A stretch of 64,000 nucleotides of DNA from Pseudomonas cremoricolorata (GTDB lineage: Bacteria; Pseudomonadota; Gammaproteobacteria; Pseudomonadales; Pseudomonadaceae). The DNA lies in contig NZ_CP009455.1 in assembly GCF_000759535.1 (NCBI RefSeq), positions 930,001 through 994,000 of the forward strand. The letters run 5' to 3'. This document shows, piece after piece, positions 38,005-48,284 of the stretch (positions are counted from its first letter, which is position 1; the number at the start of each line of letters is the position of its first letter). The translations under genes and the position numbers were made by a program. Below the pieces are notes generated by a model. It was given only the letters and a program-made list of their open reading frames with translations. It was not told the origin of the DNA and ran no database searches.

Positions 38005-39297
38005 ATGGACGTCACCGCAACTCTGAGTCTGGGCGATCCACTTGAACCTGCACGCAAGGCTACCGCCGAGATGCTGCAGAACCGCGAGCGCACCTACTCG
38101 CTGCCCCAGCCTTTCTACACCGACGAGCGTCTGTTCCAAATCGACATGCAGGAAATCTTCCACAAAGAGTGGCTGATCGCCGGCATGACCTGCGAGATTC
38201 CGGCCAAGGGCAACTACCTGACCCTTGAGATCGGCAAGAACCCGATCATCGTGGTGCGCGGCACCGAAGGCAAAGTGCATGCCTTCCACAACGTCTGCCG
38301 CCACCGCGGTTCGCGCCTGTGCGTGAGCGACAAAGGCAAGGTGGCCAAGCTGGTTTGTCCGTACCACCAATGGACCTACGAACTGGACGGCCGCCTGCTG
38401 TTCGCCGGCACCGAAATGGGCGCCGACTTCGACATGAATCAGTACGGCCTCAAGCCGGTCAACGTGAAGACCGCTGGCGGCTACATCTTCATCAGCCTGG
38501 CGGAAAACCCGCCTGCCATCGACGAGTTCCTGGCCACTCTGGACCACTACATGGAACCGTACGACATGGAGAACACCAAGGTCGCGGTACAGACCCAGCT
38601 GTTCGAAAAGGCCAACTGGAAGCTGGTGCTGGAAAACAACCGCGAGTGCTACCACTGCAACGGCTCGCACCCTGAGCTGCTGCAGACCCTGCTGGAGTTC
38701 GACGACACCAACGATCCACGCGCCAGCCAGGAATTCAAGGATCAGGTCGCGGCCTGCTCCGCTGCCTGGGAAGCCGAGAAGATTCCGTACCTGCACAAGA
38801 GCCATGGCCTGCGTAACCGTATCGTGCGCATGCCGCTGCTCAAGGGCACCGTTTCCATGACCATGGACGGCAAGCCGGCGTGCAAGAAGCTGATGGGCCG
38901 CATCCAGAACCCGGACCTGGGCTCGATGCGTATCCTGCACCTGCCGCACGCCTGGAACCACTGCATGGGCGACCACATGATCGTCTTCACCGTGTGGCCG
39001 ATCAGCGCCCAGGAGTCGATGGTCACCACCAAGTGGCTGGTACACAAGGATGCCGTGGAAGGTGTCGACTACGACCCGGCCAACATGCGCAAAGTGTGGG
39101 ACGCCACCAACGACCAGGACCGTCGTCTGGCCGAAGAGAACCAGCGCGGTATCAACTCCACCGCCTACCAGCCAGGCCCGTACTCCAAGACCTACGAGTT
39201 CGGCGTGGTCAACTTCATCGACTGGTACAGCCAGCGCGTGCTGAACAACCTCGGTGCCGAGCCTGCGCCTTACCTGAAGGAAATCAAGGCGCAGTAA
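38005..39297 (+). CDS. gbcA: Glycine betaine demethylase, Rieske oxygenase component GbcA
   Basis: Oxygenase that N-demethylates glycine betaine to dimethylglycine and formaldehyde. The 430 residues carry the Rieske 2Fe-2S ligands Cys98, His100, Cys118 and His121 (CRHRGSRLC and CPYHQWTY) and a C-terminal mononuclear-iron domain with ENNRECYHCNGSHPELL. ATG 38005 has TGAGGAAC 7 bp upstream and is preferred over ATG 37984. Divergent from its reductase gene gbcB. Confidence 0.95.
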   Translation: MDVTATLSLGDPLEPARKATAEMLQNRERTYSLPQPFYTDERLFQIDMQEIFHKEWLIAGMTCEIPAKGNYLTLEIGKNPIIVVRGTEGKVHAFHNVCRHRGSRLCVSDKGKVAKLVCPYHQWTYELDGRLLFAGTEMGADFDMNQYGLKPVNVKTAGGYIFISLAENPPAIDEFLATLDHYMEPYDMENTKVAVQTQLFEKANWKLVLENNRECYHCNGSHPELLQTLLEFDDTNDPRASQEFKDQVAACSAAWEAEKIPYLHKSHGLRNRIVRMPLLKGTVSMTMDGKPACKKLMGRIQNPDLGSMRILHLPHAWNHCMGDHMIVFTVWPISAQESMVTTKWLVHKDAVEGVDYDPANMRKVWDATNDQDRRLAEENQRGINSTAYQPGPYSKTYEFGVVNFIDWYSQRVLNNLGAEPAPYLKEIKAQ

Positions 39298-39307
39298 TCC
39301 TCGACTC

Positions 39308-39334
39308 ACGCTGCGGAGGCATACTCCGCAGCGT
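39308..39334 (+). terminator. gbcA: Perfect 11-bp hairpin after gbcA
   Basis: ACGCTGCGGAG and CTCCGCAGCGT around GCATA, 11 bp after the gbcA stop and 5 bp before the end of the convergent RHS gene. Very stable stem but only ATTACT after it; could serve both strands. Confidence 0.6.
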
Positions 39335-39338
39335 ATTA

Positions 39339-40154
39339 CTAGGCGCTGTTTGAGCGACTGTCGCGTATCTTTGCGACTTTCGCAGCTGGAGGACGAAGTC
39401 GCGCCCCACCACTGGCTTGAGAAATAACGCTGTGTGGAGTAGTAGTCTCTTTCGCCCGCCACGACATTACAACGATATCCGGCGACGCTGCATCCAACCG
39501 GTCCGCCGCACTTGGCACGGGGCCGCTTGTCAGCAACTTCCAATTGTCCTTCATTTGTCTGATTGGCTGACTACCAGAACCGAAGGCAGAGTAGACTGCC
39601 CGCACACTGGTACCGACGACACTGATCGCGGTGCCCACGTTTGCGCCAAACACTGCACTCTGCACGCCAGCAAACTGCGCAGCCGAACTCCCGAGACTCA
39701 GCAAGGATCCCAGCGTACTAATGCGCGCAGCATTGAGTGAAACGCGGGTTGTCGGTACTGGACCCAAGAAGTTGTAAGCCAAGGTCAGTGCGCTGGAGAG
39801 CATGCCTATTCCCCTCAGTACCATTCCTGCCACATCAATGTAGTGACCGGTGGGGTCGATGTGGTTGATAGGGTCGCTAGTGCAGTAGGCGTAAGTATTG
39901 ATTCCGCCCTTGCCAAAGGGGCTCATCGAATCAGGAGATTGAAATCGCATGAGCTCAGGGCTATAGCTTCGATACCCGTTGCCCAGCGGGTAACATCCGG
40001 TGATCGAGTCTTTTCGCTGTCCGGTATAACCCAGTGAGCTCGGAATATCTGACGCGCAGACGCCGTAGGGCGAGTAATGCCGCGCAGATGATCCGCGCGG
40101 CGCTGCGGGGTTAAAGGTATGTGCTGCGCTTATCCCATCGAGGTGGTCAGACAT
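39339..40154 (-). CDS. Orphan RHS-repeat-associated core protein with a hydrophobic tail (copy 3)
   Basis: A 271-residue protein with a strong ribosome-binding site (GGAGGA, 6 bp before ATG 40154). The RHS core is at about residues 25-105: YTGQRKDSITGCYPLGNGYRSYSPELMRFQSPDSMSPF split by family landmarks, then GGINTYAYC and DPINHIDPTGH. It lacks the FFYQD leader seen in copies 1 and 2. After DPTGH come Gly/Ala/Ser-rich hydrophobic helices (about 108-190), possibly membrane-inserting, then a polar tail. It interrupts the betaine-catabolic cluster between gbcA and the etf genes. No neighbouring immunity gene or transposase. Confidence 0.8.
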   Translation of the reverse strand: MSDHLDGISAAHTFNPAAPRGSSARHYSPYGVCASDIPSSLGYTGQRKDSITGCYPLGNGYRSYSPELMRFQSPDSMSPFGKGGINTYAYCTSDPINHIDPTGHYIDVAGMVLRGIGMLSSALTLAYNFLGPVPTTRVSLNAARISTLGSLLSLGSSAAQFAGVQSAVFGANVGTAISVVGTSVRAVYSAFGSGSQPIRQMKDNWKLLTSGPVPSAADRLDAASPDIVVMSWRAKETTTPHSVISQASGGARLRPPAAKVAKIRDSRSNSA

Positions 40155-40295
40155 TTGCGTTCCTCCGGTTGAACAGAGGAGAAACCTAGCAACTCACGCG
40201 GCCATCTCTAACTGGCAAAAGTGCTAGGCCAGGGCGTAGAAACACGCAGCGACCGACTTGCCGGACGACGCTCAGGCAACTCTGGGTTCAGGGAT

Positions 40296-40313
40296 GGGGC
40301 CTTTGCCGGCCCC
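40296..40313 (-). terminator. Hairpin after the etf genes
   Basis: GGGGCC-TTTGCC-GGCCCC, 9 bp downstream of the etfB-like stop on the minus strand. No T-run; a likely end of the dgcAB-etf operon. Confidence 0.5.
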
Positions 40314-40321
40314 TCCTGGAC

Positions 40322-41092
40322 TCAGCGCAAAACCCCCTCCTCGACCAACAGCTTGACGATCGCATCGGCGCCTTCCTGGGCAGTGACATCCTTCATCACC
40401 TTGCCACCGCCACCACTGGCCTTGGCCGTGGCGGCCTTCATGCGGTCGGCACCGCTCTTGGCCTTGATGACCTTGAGGCGCTTGGGCCGGGGCCGGGCCG
40501 GTTGCAGTTGCGCATCGGCCAGCAGTTCGTCGTCCACCACTGCCACGTCCTGGGCCGCCAGCACGCCGCGACGGGCCGGGCCGAAGGCGCTCTGGCGTGG
40601 CGTCGGCGCGGCGTTGTCGACGGTCGCCAGCAACGGCAGACGCACCTTCAGACGCCTCCGCTGACCGCGGGGCAGGGCTTGCAGCACCTGGGCGGTGCCG
40701 TTGTCGATGGATTCGACTTCAGCCAGGCCAACGATCAGCGGCCAGCCCAACTGCTCGGCCAGCAGGAACGGCAACATCCCCGAGCCTTCGCCGGTCTCGG
40801 CCTGGCTACCGGTAAGCACCAGTTGCGCACCGGCATCGCGCAGGTAGTCGCCGAGCACACCGAGCACATCGGCGCCTGCCGGTTGCTCAAGCACATCGAG
40901 GTGATCCAGGCCCATGCCCAGGTAGGCGCGCAGAGCCTCTTCGCGGTGATCGCCGGCGTGCACTACCTGTAGGTGTTCGCCGGCCAGTTGCAGGCCCAGC
41001 TCCACGGCGCGCGCATCCTGCTCGGCACGCCGGGTGCGCCCCGAGCTTGGGTGGGCGCCGATGGAAACCAGGCTGATGACTTTCGTACTCAT
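40322..41092 (-). CDS. etfB: Electron transfer flavoprotein beta subunit of the dimethylglycine pathway
   Basis: A 256-residue EtfB-type protein: SIGAHPSSGRTRRAEQDARAVELGL at the N-terminus and TGSQAETGEGSGMLPFLLAEQLGWP in the AMP-binding half are family landmarks. Pairs with the EtfA-like protein encoded 10 bp upstream to take electrons from DgcA. It is a dedicated copy, diverged from housekeeping ETF. ATG 41092 chosen; an upstream GTG-type start would add 8 residues. Confidence 0.9.
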   Translation of the reverse strand: MSTKVISLVSIGAHPSSGRTRRAEQDARAVELGLQLAGEHLQVVHAGDHREEALRAYLGMGLDHLDVLEQPAGADVLGVLGDYLRDAGAQLVLTGSQAETGEGSGMLPFLLAEQLGWPLIVGLAEVESIDNGTAQVLQALPRGQRRRLKVRLPLLATVDNAAPTPRQSAFGPARRGVLAAQDVAVVDDELLADAQLQPARPRPKRLKVIKAKSGADRMKAATAKASGGGGKVMKDVTAQEGADAIVKLLVEEGVLR

Positions 41093-41102
41093 GCTCGTGC
41101 CC

Positions 41103-42335
41103 TCACGCCGCGTCACGCTGGCCGCCGCTGCGGAAGTTTTCCACCGCCTCGATCAGGGCCTGAAGAATCGCCGTACTGTCGCCAATGATCGACAGGTCGG
41201 CACGTTTGATCATGTCGCAGCCCGGGTCCATGTTCACCGCGATCACCTTGTCGCAGGCACCAATGCCCTGCAGGTGCTGAATGGCGCCGGAAATACCGAC
41301 GGCCATGTACACCCGTGCGGTGACCCAGGTGCCGGTGGCACCGACCTGGCGATTACGCGGCATGTGGCCGTCGTCCACTGCCACCCGCGAGGCACCTTCG
41401 GTGGCGCCCAGGGCCGCCGTGGCCTTGTGGTACAAATCCCAGTCCTTGATGCCGTTGCCGCCCGAGACGATGAATTCGGCTTCGGCCATGGCGATGGCCG
41501 CCGGGTCGACCGCCACCGAACCGAGGTCTTCGATGCGCGACAGGCTGCGCGCGACCGGCGCCGACAACTCCACCGGCAAGGCTTCGTGACGGGTATCGCT
41601 GACCGGGTCGGCACATTCCGAGGACGCCAGGATCACCCGCGCCAACGGGCGATGCAGGTCTTGCTGGCCGGCACCGGCGCGGCCGATGCATTCCTCGTCC
41701 TTGACCTGCCACACGCGCGTCGCCGGGCGCTCGCCCATGGCCGCGGCCAGGCGCCGGCCCAACTCGCCGCCACCGGCGCGGCTGTCAGGCAGCAGCCAGT
41801 GACGCGGGGCGAACTGGTTGTCTACGGCGCGCAGCCCCTGCACCAGTTGCTCGGGGGCGTAGCCTTTGTAGGCATCGCCTTCGATCACCAGCAGGCGGTC
41901 GACGCCAGCGGTGTCGAAGGCGCTTTCCTTGTGCTCGCCGAAGACGATGGCCAGCACCGCTCCGTCCTTGCCGGCCAGGCTGTGGGCCAGGCCGAGCAGG
42001 TCTTTGTCGTGGGCGCCCAGACGCCCACCGACCATATCCGGCACCACGGCGATGTAGAACGCCGGATCGACCACCTGGTGCAGCGGCAGTTGCACTTCGG
42101 CGGCAGCACTGCGCCGGCCACCGGCGGCGGTGCCCTGCTGGGCGCCGCTGCGGTCGATACGCTTGAGGCCGTTGGGGCCCATGAAGCCGGCAGCGATGGC
42201 ATGGGTGTTCTTGCGCATCAGGCCGTTGGGGCCCATCCAGCTGGTCTGTTGCGTCTGCATCGCTGCGTGCAGCGGATGCAGGCGGTTACGGGCGATCCAC
42301 TCGACACGTGGATCGCGGCGGATGATGTCGCTCAT
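41103..42335 (-). CDS. etfA: Electron transfer flavoprotein alpha subunit of the dimethylglycine pathway
   Basis: A 410-residue EtfA-type protein, longer than housekeeping EtfA because of an N-terminal extension (about 75 residues with two MGPNGL repeats). The FAD-binding C-terminal domain has SGGNGIKDWD, GATGTWVTARVYMAVGISGAIQH and NMDPGCDMIKRADLSIIGD. The ATG overlaps the dgcB stop (TGATG). In Pseudomonas this pair is required with dgcAB for growth on dimethylglycine. Confidence 0.9.
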   Translation of the reverse strand: MSDIIRRDPRVEWIARNRLHPLHAAMQTQQTSWMGPNGLMRKNTHAIAAGFMGPNGLKRIDRSGAQQGTAAGGRRSAAAEVQLPLHQVVDPAFYIAVVPDMVGGRLGAHDKDLLGLAHSLAGKDGAVLAIVFGEHKESAFDTAGVDRLLVIEGDAYKGYAPEQLVQGLRAVDNQFAPRHWLLPDSRAGGGELGRRLAAAMGERPATRVWQVKDEECIGRAGAGQQDLHRPLARVILASSECADPVSDTRHEALPVELSAPVARSLSRIEDLGSVAVDPAAIAMAEAEFIVSGGNGIKDWDLYHKATAALGATEGASRVAVDDGHMPRNRQVGATGTWVTARVYMAVGISGAIQHLQGIGACDKVIAVNMDPGCDMIKRADLSIIGDSTAILQALIEAVENFRSGGQRDAA

Positions 42336-44287
42336 CAGTGCACCTCCGCAGGTTCACGTTTGGCCGCTGGCGCTTTGGCTGCGGCAGGGGCTGGCTCTTC
42401 CAGCAGAACGTCGGCCACCAGTTCGGCCAGGTCCTTGATCAACGGACGCGGTTCGACCACACCTTCGAGCATCGCCGTGCACTGTGGGCAACCCACGGCC
42501 ACGACTTCCGCTTCGGTGCTGCGAATGTCGTCCATGCGCATGTCGGGAATCCGCTGCTTGCCAGGGATGTCGGTGATCGGCGCGCCGCCACCGCCGCCGC
42601 AGCAGCGCGAGCGGAAGCCGGAGCGTTCCATTTCCCGAACCTCGATACCCAAGGCCTTGAGCACGTCGCGCGGGGCTTCGTACTCACCGTTGTAGCGGCC
42701 CAGGTAGCACGGGTCGTGGTAGGTGACGCTGCCGCCCTTGTGCTGGCCAAGGTTGAGCTTGTTCTGCGCGATCAGCTCGGCGATGTAGGTGCTGTGGTGC
42801 TGCACCAGGTACTCGCCGCCCAGCGCGCCGTACTCGTTCTTGAGCACGTGGAAGCTGTGCGGGTCGCAGGTGACGATGCGCTTGAAGGTGTACTTACCGA
42901 GGGTCTGGATGTTGCGCTTGGCAAGAATCTGGAAAGTCGCTTCATCGCCCAGACGACGGGCCACGTCGCCGCTGTCGCGCTCTTCCAGGCCGAGCACGGC
43001 GAAGTCCACGCCCGAGGCCTTGAGCACTTTGACGAACGCACGCAGGGTGCGCTGGTTGCGCATGTCGAAGGCACCGTCGCCGACCCAGAACAGCACCTCG
43101 GTGCTCTTCACTTCACTGAGCAGCTTGAGGTTGAGGTCGGCCGCCCAGTTCATCCGCCCGCCGGGGTTGAAGCCGCCCGGGTTGTCGGTGGCGATCAGGT
43201 TGTCGAGCACCTCGGCGCCCTTGTTCGGGGTCGCGCCTTTTTCCAGGGTCAGGTGACGGCGCATGTCGACGATGGCATCGACGTGCTCGATCATCATCGG
43301 GCACTCCTCGACGCAGGCGCGGCAGGTGGTGCACGACCACAGCGTCTCGGCATCGACCAGGCCGTTGACGATCGGCTGGTGCGGATGACCGCCATGCTCG
43401 CCGATCGGTTTGCCGGGGTACGGGCTACCGGCGAACTTGGCATCGGTGCCGCCAGCCAGGCCGACGACCATGTCCTGAATCAGCTTTTTCGGGTTCAGCG
43501 GCTGGCCAGCGGCGAACGCTGGGCACATGGCCTCGCACTTGCCGCACTGCACGCAGGCGTCGAAGCCGAGCAGTTGGTTCCAGGTGAAGTCAGCCGGTTT
43601 TTCAACACCCAGCGGCGCTTTCGGGTCTTCCAGGTCGAGGGGCTTGAGGCCCGTCGAACGGCCGCCGCCGAAGCGCTCGCTGCGCCGGTGCCAGGCCAGG
43701 TGCAGGGCACCGGCGAAGGCGTGCTTCATCGGCCCGCCCCAGGTCATGCCGAAGAACAGCTCGGACACGCCCCACAGCACGCCCAGCCCGAGCACCGCGA
43801 CCATCACCCAGCCGCCGGTGTTGGCAGGCAGGATGCCGGCCACCGGCAAGGTGGCGATGAAGAAGCTTGCGGCGAACACCAGCAGGCTTTTCGGCAGGCG
43901 CATCCACGGCCCTTTGGACAGGCGCGAAGGCGGGTTGAGACGGCGTTTGAAGACGAAGATGGCACCGCTGAACATGATCACCGTGGCGACCAGCAGGGCG
44001 TAGCCGAGAATCTTGTTCTGCAGACCGAAGCCATGCACCAGAATCGCCAGCGCCGCCGACAGGACGAAACCGCCTGCGGTGGCCACGTGGGTATTGGACA
44101 TGTACTTGTCGCGCTCGACCACATGGTGCAGATCGACCAGGTAGCGACGCGGCATGGCCAGCAGCCCGCCGATCAGATTGACCTTCGATGGACGGCCACG
44201 GCGCCACATGCGCACACGGCGCAACGCGCCGAGCACCGCCAGGGCAAGGGCAGTGAACAGCAGGATGGGTAGAAGGGTGTTCAACAT
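42335..44287 (-). CDS. dgcB: Dimethylglycine catabolism membrane Fe-S protein DgcB
   Basis: A 650-residue inner-membrane iron-sulfur protein that probably hands electrons from the dimethylglycine demethylase/ETF to the quinone pool. About five N-terminal membrane helices (residues 1-200) precede two 4Fe-4S clusters (CVQCGKCEAMCP and CTTCRACVEECP) and CCG-type cysteine domains (including SRCCGGGGGAP). It therefore resembles GlcF/heterodisulfide-reductase subunits. ATG 44287 with AAAGGTG upstream is preferred over GTG 44296. Confidence 0.92.
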   Translation of the reverse strand: MLNTLLPILLFTALALAVLGALRRVRMWRRGRPSKVNLIGGLLAMPRRYLVDLHHVVERDKYMSNTHVATAGGFVLSAALAILVHGFGLQNKILGYALLVATVIMFSGAIFVFKRRLNPPSRLSKGPWMRLPKSLLVFAASFFIATLPVAGILPANTGGWVMVAVLGLGVLWGVSELFFGMTWGGPMKHAFAGALHLAWHRRSERFGGGRSTGLKPLDLEDPKAPLGVEKPADFTWNQLLGFDACVQCGKCEAMCPAFAAGQPLNPKKLIQDMVVGLAGGTDAKFAGSPYPGKPIGEHGGHPHQPIVNGLVDAETLWSCTTCRACVEECPMMIEHVDAIVDMRRHLTLEKGATPNKGAEVLDNLIATDNPGGFNPGGRMNWAADLNLKLLSEVKSTEVLFWVGDGAFDMRNQRTLRAFVKVLKASGVDFAVLGLEERDSGDVARRLGDEATFQILAKRNIQTLGKYTFKRIVTCDPHSFHVLKNEYGALGGEYLVQHHSTYIAELIAQNKLNLGQHKGGSVTYHDPCYLGRYNGEYEAPRDVLKALGIEVREMERSGFRSRCCGGGGGAPITDIPGKQRIPDMRMDDIRSTEAEVVAVGCPQCTAMLEGVVEPRPLIKDLAELVADVLLEEPAPAAAKAPAAKREPAEVH

Positions 44288-44301
44288 GGCAGGCACCTTT
44301 G

Positions 44302-44484
44302 AGCTGCAAGCTGCAAGCTACGAGCGGCAAGAAGAAGCGGCGTCGCCCCTGCTTCATGCGTGTAGCCTGCAGTCCACCGCTGCGTTACAGAGTCATTGCA
44401 AAGCAACTCCTAAAAGCTGAGCTGCAAGCGAAGCCGACACCGGGCGCTTCTGCTTGCAGCGTGCAGCTTGAAGCTTGCCGCTGC
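44302..44484. repeat. Dispersed AGCTGCAAGC-type inverted repeat in the dgcA-dgcB spacer
   Basis: Left arm has tandem GCTGCAAGC units then GCAAGAAGAAGC (44327-44338). The right arm has the complementary GCTTGCAGCGTGCAGCTTGAAG. The same unit recurs before hisA (63869-63931) and partly at 36571-36592. A Pseudomonas intergenic repeat able to fold into a long stem between two coupled genes. Confidence 0.7.
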
Positions 44485-44485
44485 C

Positions 44486-46546
44486 TTAGAAGTCCTTACA
44501 CAGACGCAAGGCATCGTAGATCGCGGCGTGCACGTTACGCTGAGCCACGCAGTCGCCGATGCGATACAGCAGGTAACCGTCGCCGGCCTGGCTGAGGATC
44601 GGCTGCGGCTTGATCGCGAACAGCGCTTCGACGTCGATCTGACCCTTGTTGCGCGAACCTTCCTTGAGCGAGTAGTACAGCTCTTCGTCGGGACGCACGC
44701 CGTTCTCGATCACCACCTGGTCGACCACACGCTCTTCCTTGGCGCCGGTGTACTCGTTCTCGAGCACCGCAACCAGCTTGTCGCCTTCGCGGTAGACCTT
44801 CTCCAGCATCAGGTCGCCGGTCATGATCACTTCTTTGGGATACATCGAGCGGTAGTAGGTCGGGAAGGTGGTACCACCCATCGCGACCCCAGGCTTGATG
44901 TCGTCGGTAACGATCTCGACCTGGCTGCCCTTGTCGGCGATGAAGTCCGCCACCGACATACCGGTGAACTCGCAGATGGTGTCGTAGACCAGCACGTTCT
45001 TGCCCGGCGCGACCTTGCCATCGAGCACGTCCCAGCTGCTCACCACCAGGCCTTCGTCAGCGCCCCAGTGCTCGTTCTGCTCGACGAACGGATGACCGCC
45101 CACTGCCAGCACGATGATGTCCGGACGCAGGTCCTGGATGGTCGCCACGTCGGCGGCGGTGCCCAGTCGCAGATCGACCTTCAGACGGGCGAACTCCAGC
45201 TGGTACCAGCGGGTGATACCGGCGATCTGGTCACGCTGCGGCGCCTTGGCTGCGGTGATGATCTGGCCGCCGATCTGTTCTTTCTTCTCGAACACGGTCA
45301 CGTCGTGGCCACGTTCGGCGGCAACGCGGGCCGCTTCCATACCGGCAGGACCGGCACCAACGACTACCACCTTGCGTTTCGGCCCGGTGGATTTCTCGAT
45401 GATGTGCGGCACGCCCATATACTCACGGGAGGTCGCAGCGTTCTGGATGCACAGCACGTCCAGACCCTGGTACTGACGGTCGATGCAGTAGTTGGCACCG
45501 ACGCACTGCTTGATCTGGTCGACCTGGCCCATCTTGATCTTGGCGATCAGGTGCGGGTCGGCCATGTGCGCACGGGTCATGCCGACCATGTCGACATAGC
45601 CACCTTCGAGGATGCGCTGGGCCTGGTTCGGGTCCTTGATGTTCTGCGCGTGCAGCACCGGAACCTTGACCACTTCCTTGATGCCGGCTGCCAGGTGCAG
45701 GAACGGCTCAGGCGGGTAGCTCATGTTCGGGATGACGTTGGCCAGGGTGTTGTGGGTGTCGCAACCCGAGCCGATCACGCCGAAGAAGTCGACCATGCCG
45801 GTGGCGTCGTAGTACGCGGCGATCTGCTTCATGTCTTCGTGGCTGAGGCCATCGGGGTGGAACTCGTCACCACAGATACGCATGCCCACGCAGAAGTCGT
45901 CACCGACCTCGGCGCGTACGGCCTTGAGCACTTCCAGGCCGAACTTCATGCGACCTTCGAAGCTGCCGCCCCATTCATCGGTACGCTTGTTGACCCGTGG
46001 GCTCCAGAACTGGTCGATCATGTGCTGGTGCACGGCCGACAGTTCGACGCCATCCAGGCCACCTTCTTTCGCCCGGCGCGCAGCCTGGGCGTAGTTGCCG
46101 ATGACGCGCCAGATCTCTTCGACCTCGATGGTCTTGCAGGTGGCGCGGTGAACGGGTTCACGGATACCGGACGGCGACATCAGGGTCGGCCAGTTGAAGC
46201 CGTCCCAGCGCGAGCGACGGCCCATGTGGGTAATCTGGATCATGATCTTGGCGCCATGCTTGTGCATGGCGTCAGCGAGATTCTGGAAGTGCGGAATGAT
46301 GCGGTCGGTCGACAGGTTGACCGAGGCCCACCATTCCTGCGGGCTGTCGATGGCGACCACCGACGAGCCTCCGCAGATCGCCATGCCAATACCGCCCTTG
46401 GCCTTCTCTTCGTAGTACTTGACGTAACGATCGGTGGTCATCCCGCCGTCGGTGGCATACACCTCGGCGTGAGCGGTACTGAGCACACGGTTACGGATGG
46501 TCAGTTTGCCGATTTGAATCGGCTGGAACATTGCTTCGAAGGCCAT
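44486..46546 (-). CDS. dgcA: Dimethylglycine demethylase flavoprotein DgcA
   Basis: A 686-residue protein of the old-yellow-enzyme/trimethylamine dehydrogenase class: an N-terminal FMN TIM barrel (about 1-370), a 4Fe-4S cluster region (CVGANYCIDRQYQGLDVLCIQNAA) and a C-terminal NAD/FAD-like domain (VVVVGAGPAGMEAARVAAERG). Converts dimethylglycine to sarcosine with formaldehyde release, electrons going to the linked ETF/DgcB. Follows the DUF5943 gene after 15 bp. Confidence 0.93.
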   Translation of the reverse strand: MAFEAMFQPIQIGKLTIRNRVLSTAHAEVYATDGGMTTDRYVKYYEEKAKGGIGMAICGGSSVVAIDSPQEWWASVNLSTDRIIPHFQNLADAMHKHGAKIMIQITHMGRRSRWDGFNWPTLMSPSGIREPVHRATCKTIEVEEIWRVIGNYAQAARRAKEGGLDGVELSAVHQHMIDQFWSPRVNKRTDEWGGSFEGRMKFGLEVLKAVRAEVGDDFCVGMRICGDEFHPDGLSHEDMKQIAAYYDATGMVDFFGVIGSGCDTHNTLANVIPNMSYPPEPFLHLAAGIKEVVKVPVLHAQNIKDPNQAQRILEGGYVDMVGMTRAHMADPHLIAKIKMGQVDQIKQCVGANYCIDRQYQGLDVLCIQNAATSREYMGVPHIIEKSTGPKRKVVVVGAGPAGMEAARVAAERGHDVTVFEKKEQIGGQIITAAKAPQRDQIAGITRWYQLEFARLKVDLRLGTAADVATIQDLRPDIIVLAVGGHPFVEQNEHWGADEGLVVSSWDVLDGKVAPGKNVLVYDTICEFTGMSVADFIADKGSQVEIVTDDIKPGVAMGGTTFPTYYRSMYPKEVIMTGDLMLEKVYREGDKLVAVLENEYTGAKEERVVDQVVIENGVRPDEELYYSLKEGSRNKGQIDVEALFAIKPQPILSQAGDGYLLYRIGDCVAQRNVHAAIYDALRLCKDF

Positions 46547-46561
46547 GACGGTTTCTCCGGC

Positions 46562-47092
46562 TTACAACGGCTTTGTGACGAACAGGCCATCTTCGTGGCC
46601 TTCTTCGGATCCGCCGTAGACCTGTTCGGCCACGGTGCGGATGTTGCTGCCACGGGCAGCGAGGATCTGGTCCATGGCACCGGCGAACCAACCAGTGAAC
46701 ATGTAGTCGACCTTACGGCCGCACTTGCCATACACGTAGACGAAGGCAGAGTGCTTGAGCTTGACTTCGCAGGTGCCTTTGTCGAGGTCGATGGCCTGAA
46801 TTTCGAACAGGCCCCAGCCGCGTTGGCTCAGGCGCTTCATGTAGTGCTCGAACACCGCGACGCCTTCCAGGCCATGGCACTCAGCTTCTTTTTCACACCA
46901 GTGCCAGGCGGACTTGTAGCCGGCCTTGTAGAGAATCTCGGCGTACTTGTCGGCGCCCAGCACTTCTTCGATGCCCATGTGGTTGTTGACGAAGAAGTGA
47001 CGCGGCACGTACAGCATCGGCAAGGCGTCGCTGGTCCAGACACCGGTCTCGCTGTCGACTTCGATTGGCAATTGCGGGGCGATCTTGGCCAT
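46562..47092 (-). CDS. DUF5943-type protein of the dimethylglycine operon
   Basis: A 176-residue cytoplasmic protein (MAKIAPQLPIEVDSETGVW) conserved in this position upstream of dgcA in Pseudomonas. It contains a likely ligand- or metal-binding patch of Cys/His/Trp (SAWHWCEKEAECHG) in a fold reminiscent of 4-vinyl-reductase/V4R domains. No catalytic role is established. Its place as first gene before dgcA suggests a sensor, chaperone or accessory factor for demethylation. Confidence 0.8.
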   Translation of the reverse strand: MAKIAPQLPIEVDSETGVWTSDALPMLYVPRHFFVNNHMGIEEVLGADKYAEILYKAGYKSAWHWCEKEAECHGLEGVAVFEHYMKRLSQRGWGLFEIQAIDLDKGTCEVKLKHSAFVYVYGKCGRKVDYMFTGWFAGAMDQILAARGSNIRTVAEQVYGGSEEGHEDGLFVTKPL

Positions 47093-47166
47093 GGAAACTC
47101 AACTCCAGAAATTTTTATTGGGATGCAAAAGCCGGTAGTTGGCCTTTGTGTTTACAGAAAGCCGCA

Positions 47167-47306
47167 GTGAGTGCTGGCGGGGCCGTAGCGAGCGCGTTGA
47201 GCACAAGGAAGGGCCGAAGCGAAAAGCGAGACAGTGCCGAGGCACGGCGAGCTTTTCGTGAGGGCCTGACGCAGTGATCGACGCGCGCAGCAGGCCCCGG
47301 CAGTGC

Positions 47307-47310
<4 letters not shown>
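47167..47310. repeat. 144-bp nested palindrome between the DUF5943 and dipeptidase genes
   Basis: The outer arms (47167-47184 and 47293-47310) match at 15 of 18 positions. Inside are CGCGTTGA/TCGACGCG (7 of 8), then GCGAAAAGC/GCTTTTCG, then GTGCC/GGCAC, forming one long interrupted cruciform or RNA stem. The right outer arm includes the dipeptidase stop codon. Not a REP element; nature unknown. Confidence 0.65.

Positions 47311-48284
<974 letters not shown>

Noticed and set aside
44468..47170. 900-codon open frame antisense to dgcA and the DUF5943 gene
   Set aside because: Spans two real genes on the other strand; composition typical of antisense shadows in high-GC DNA.
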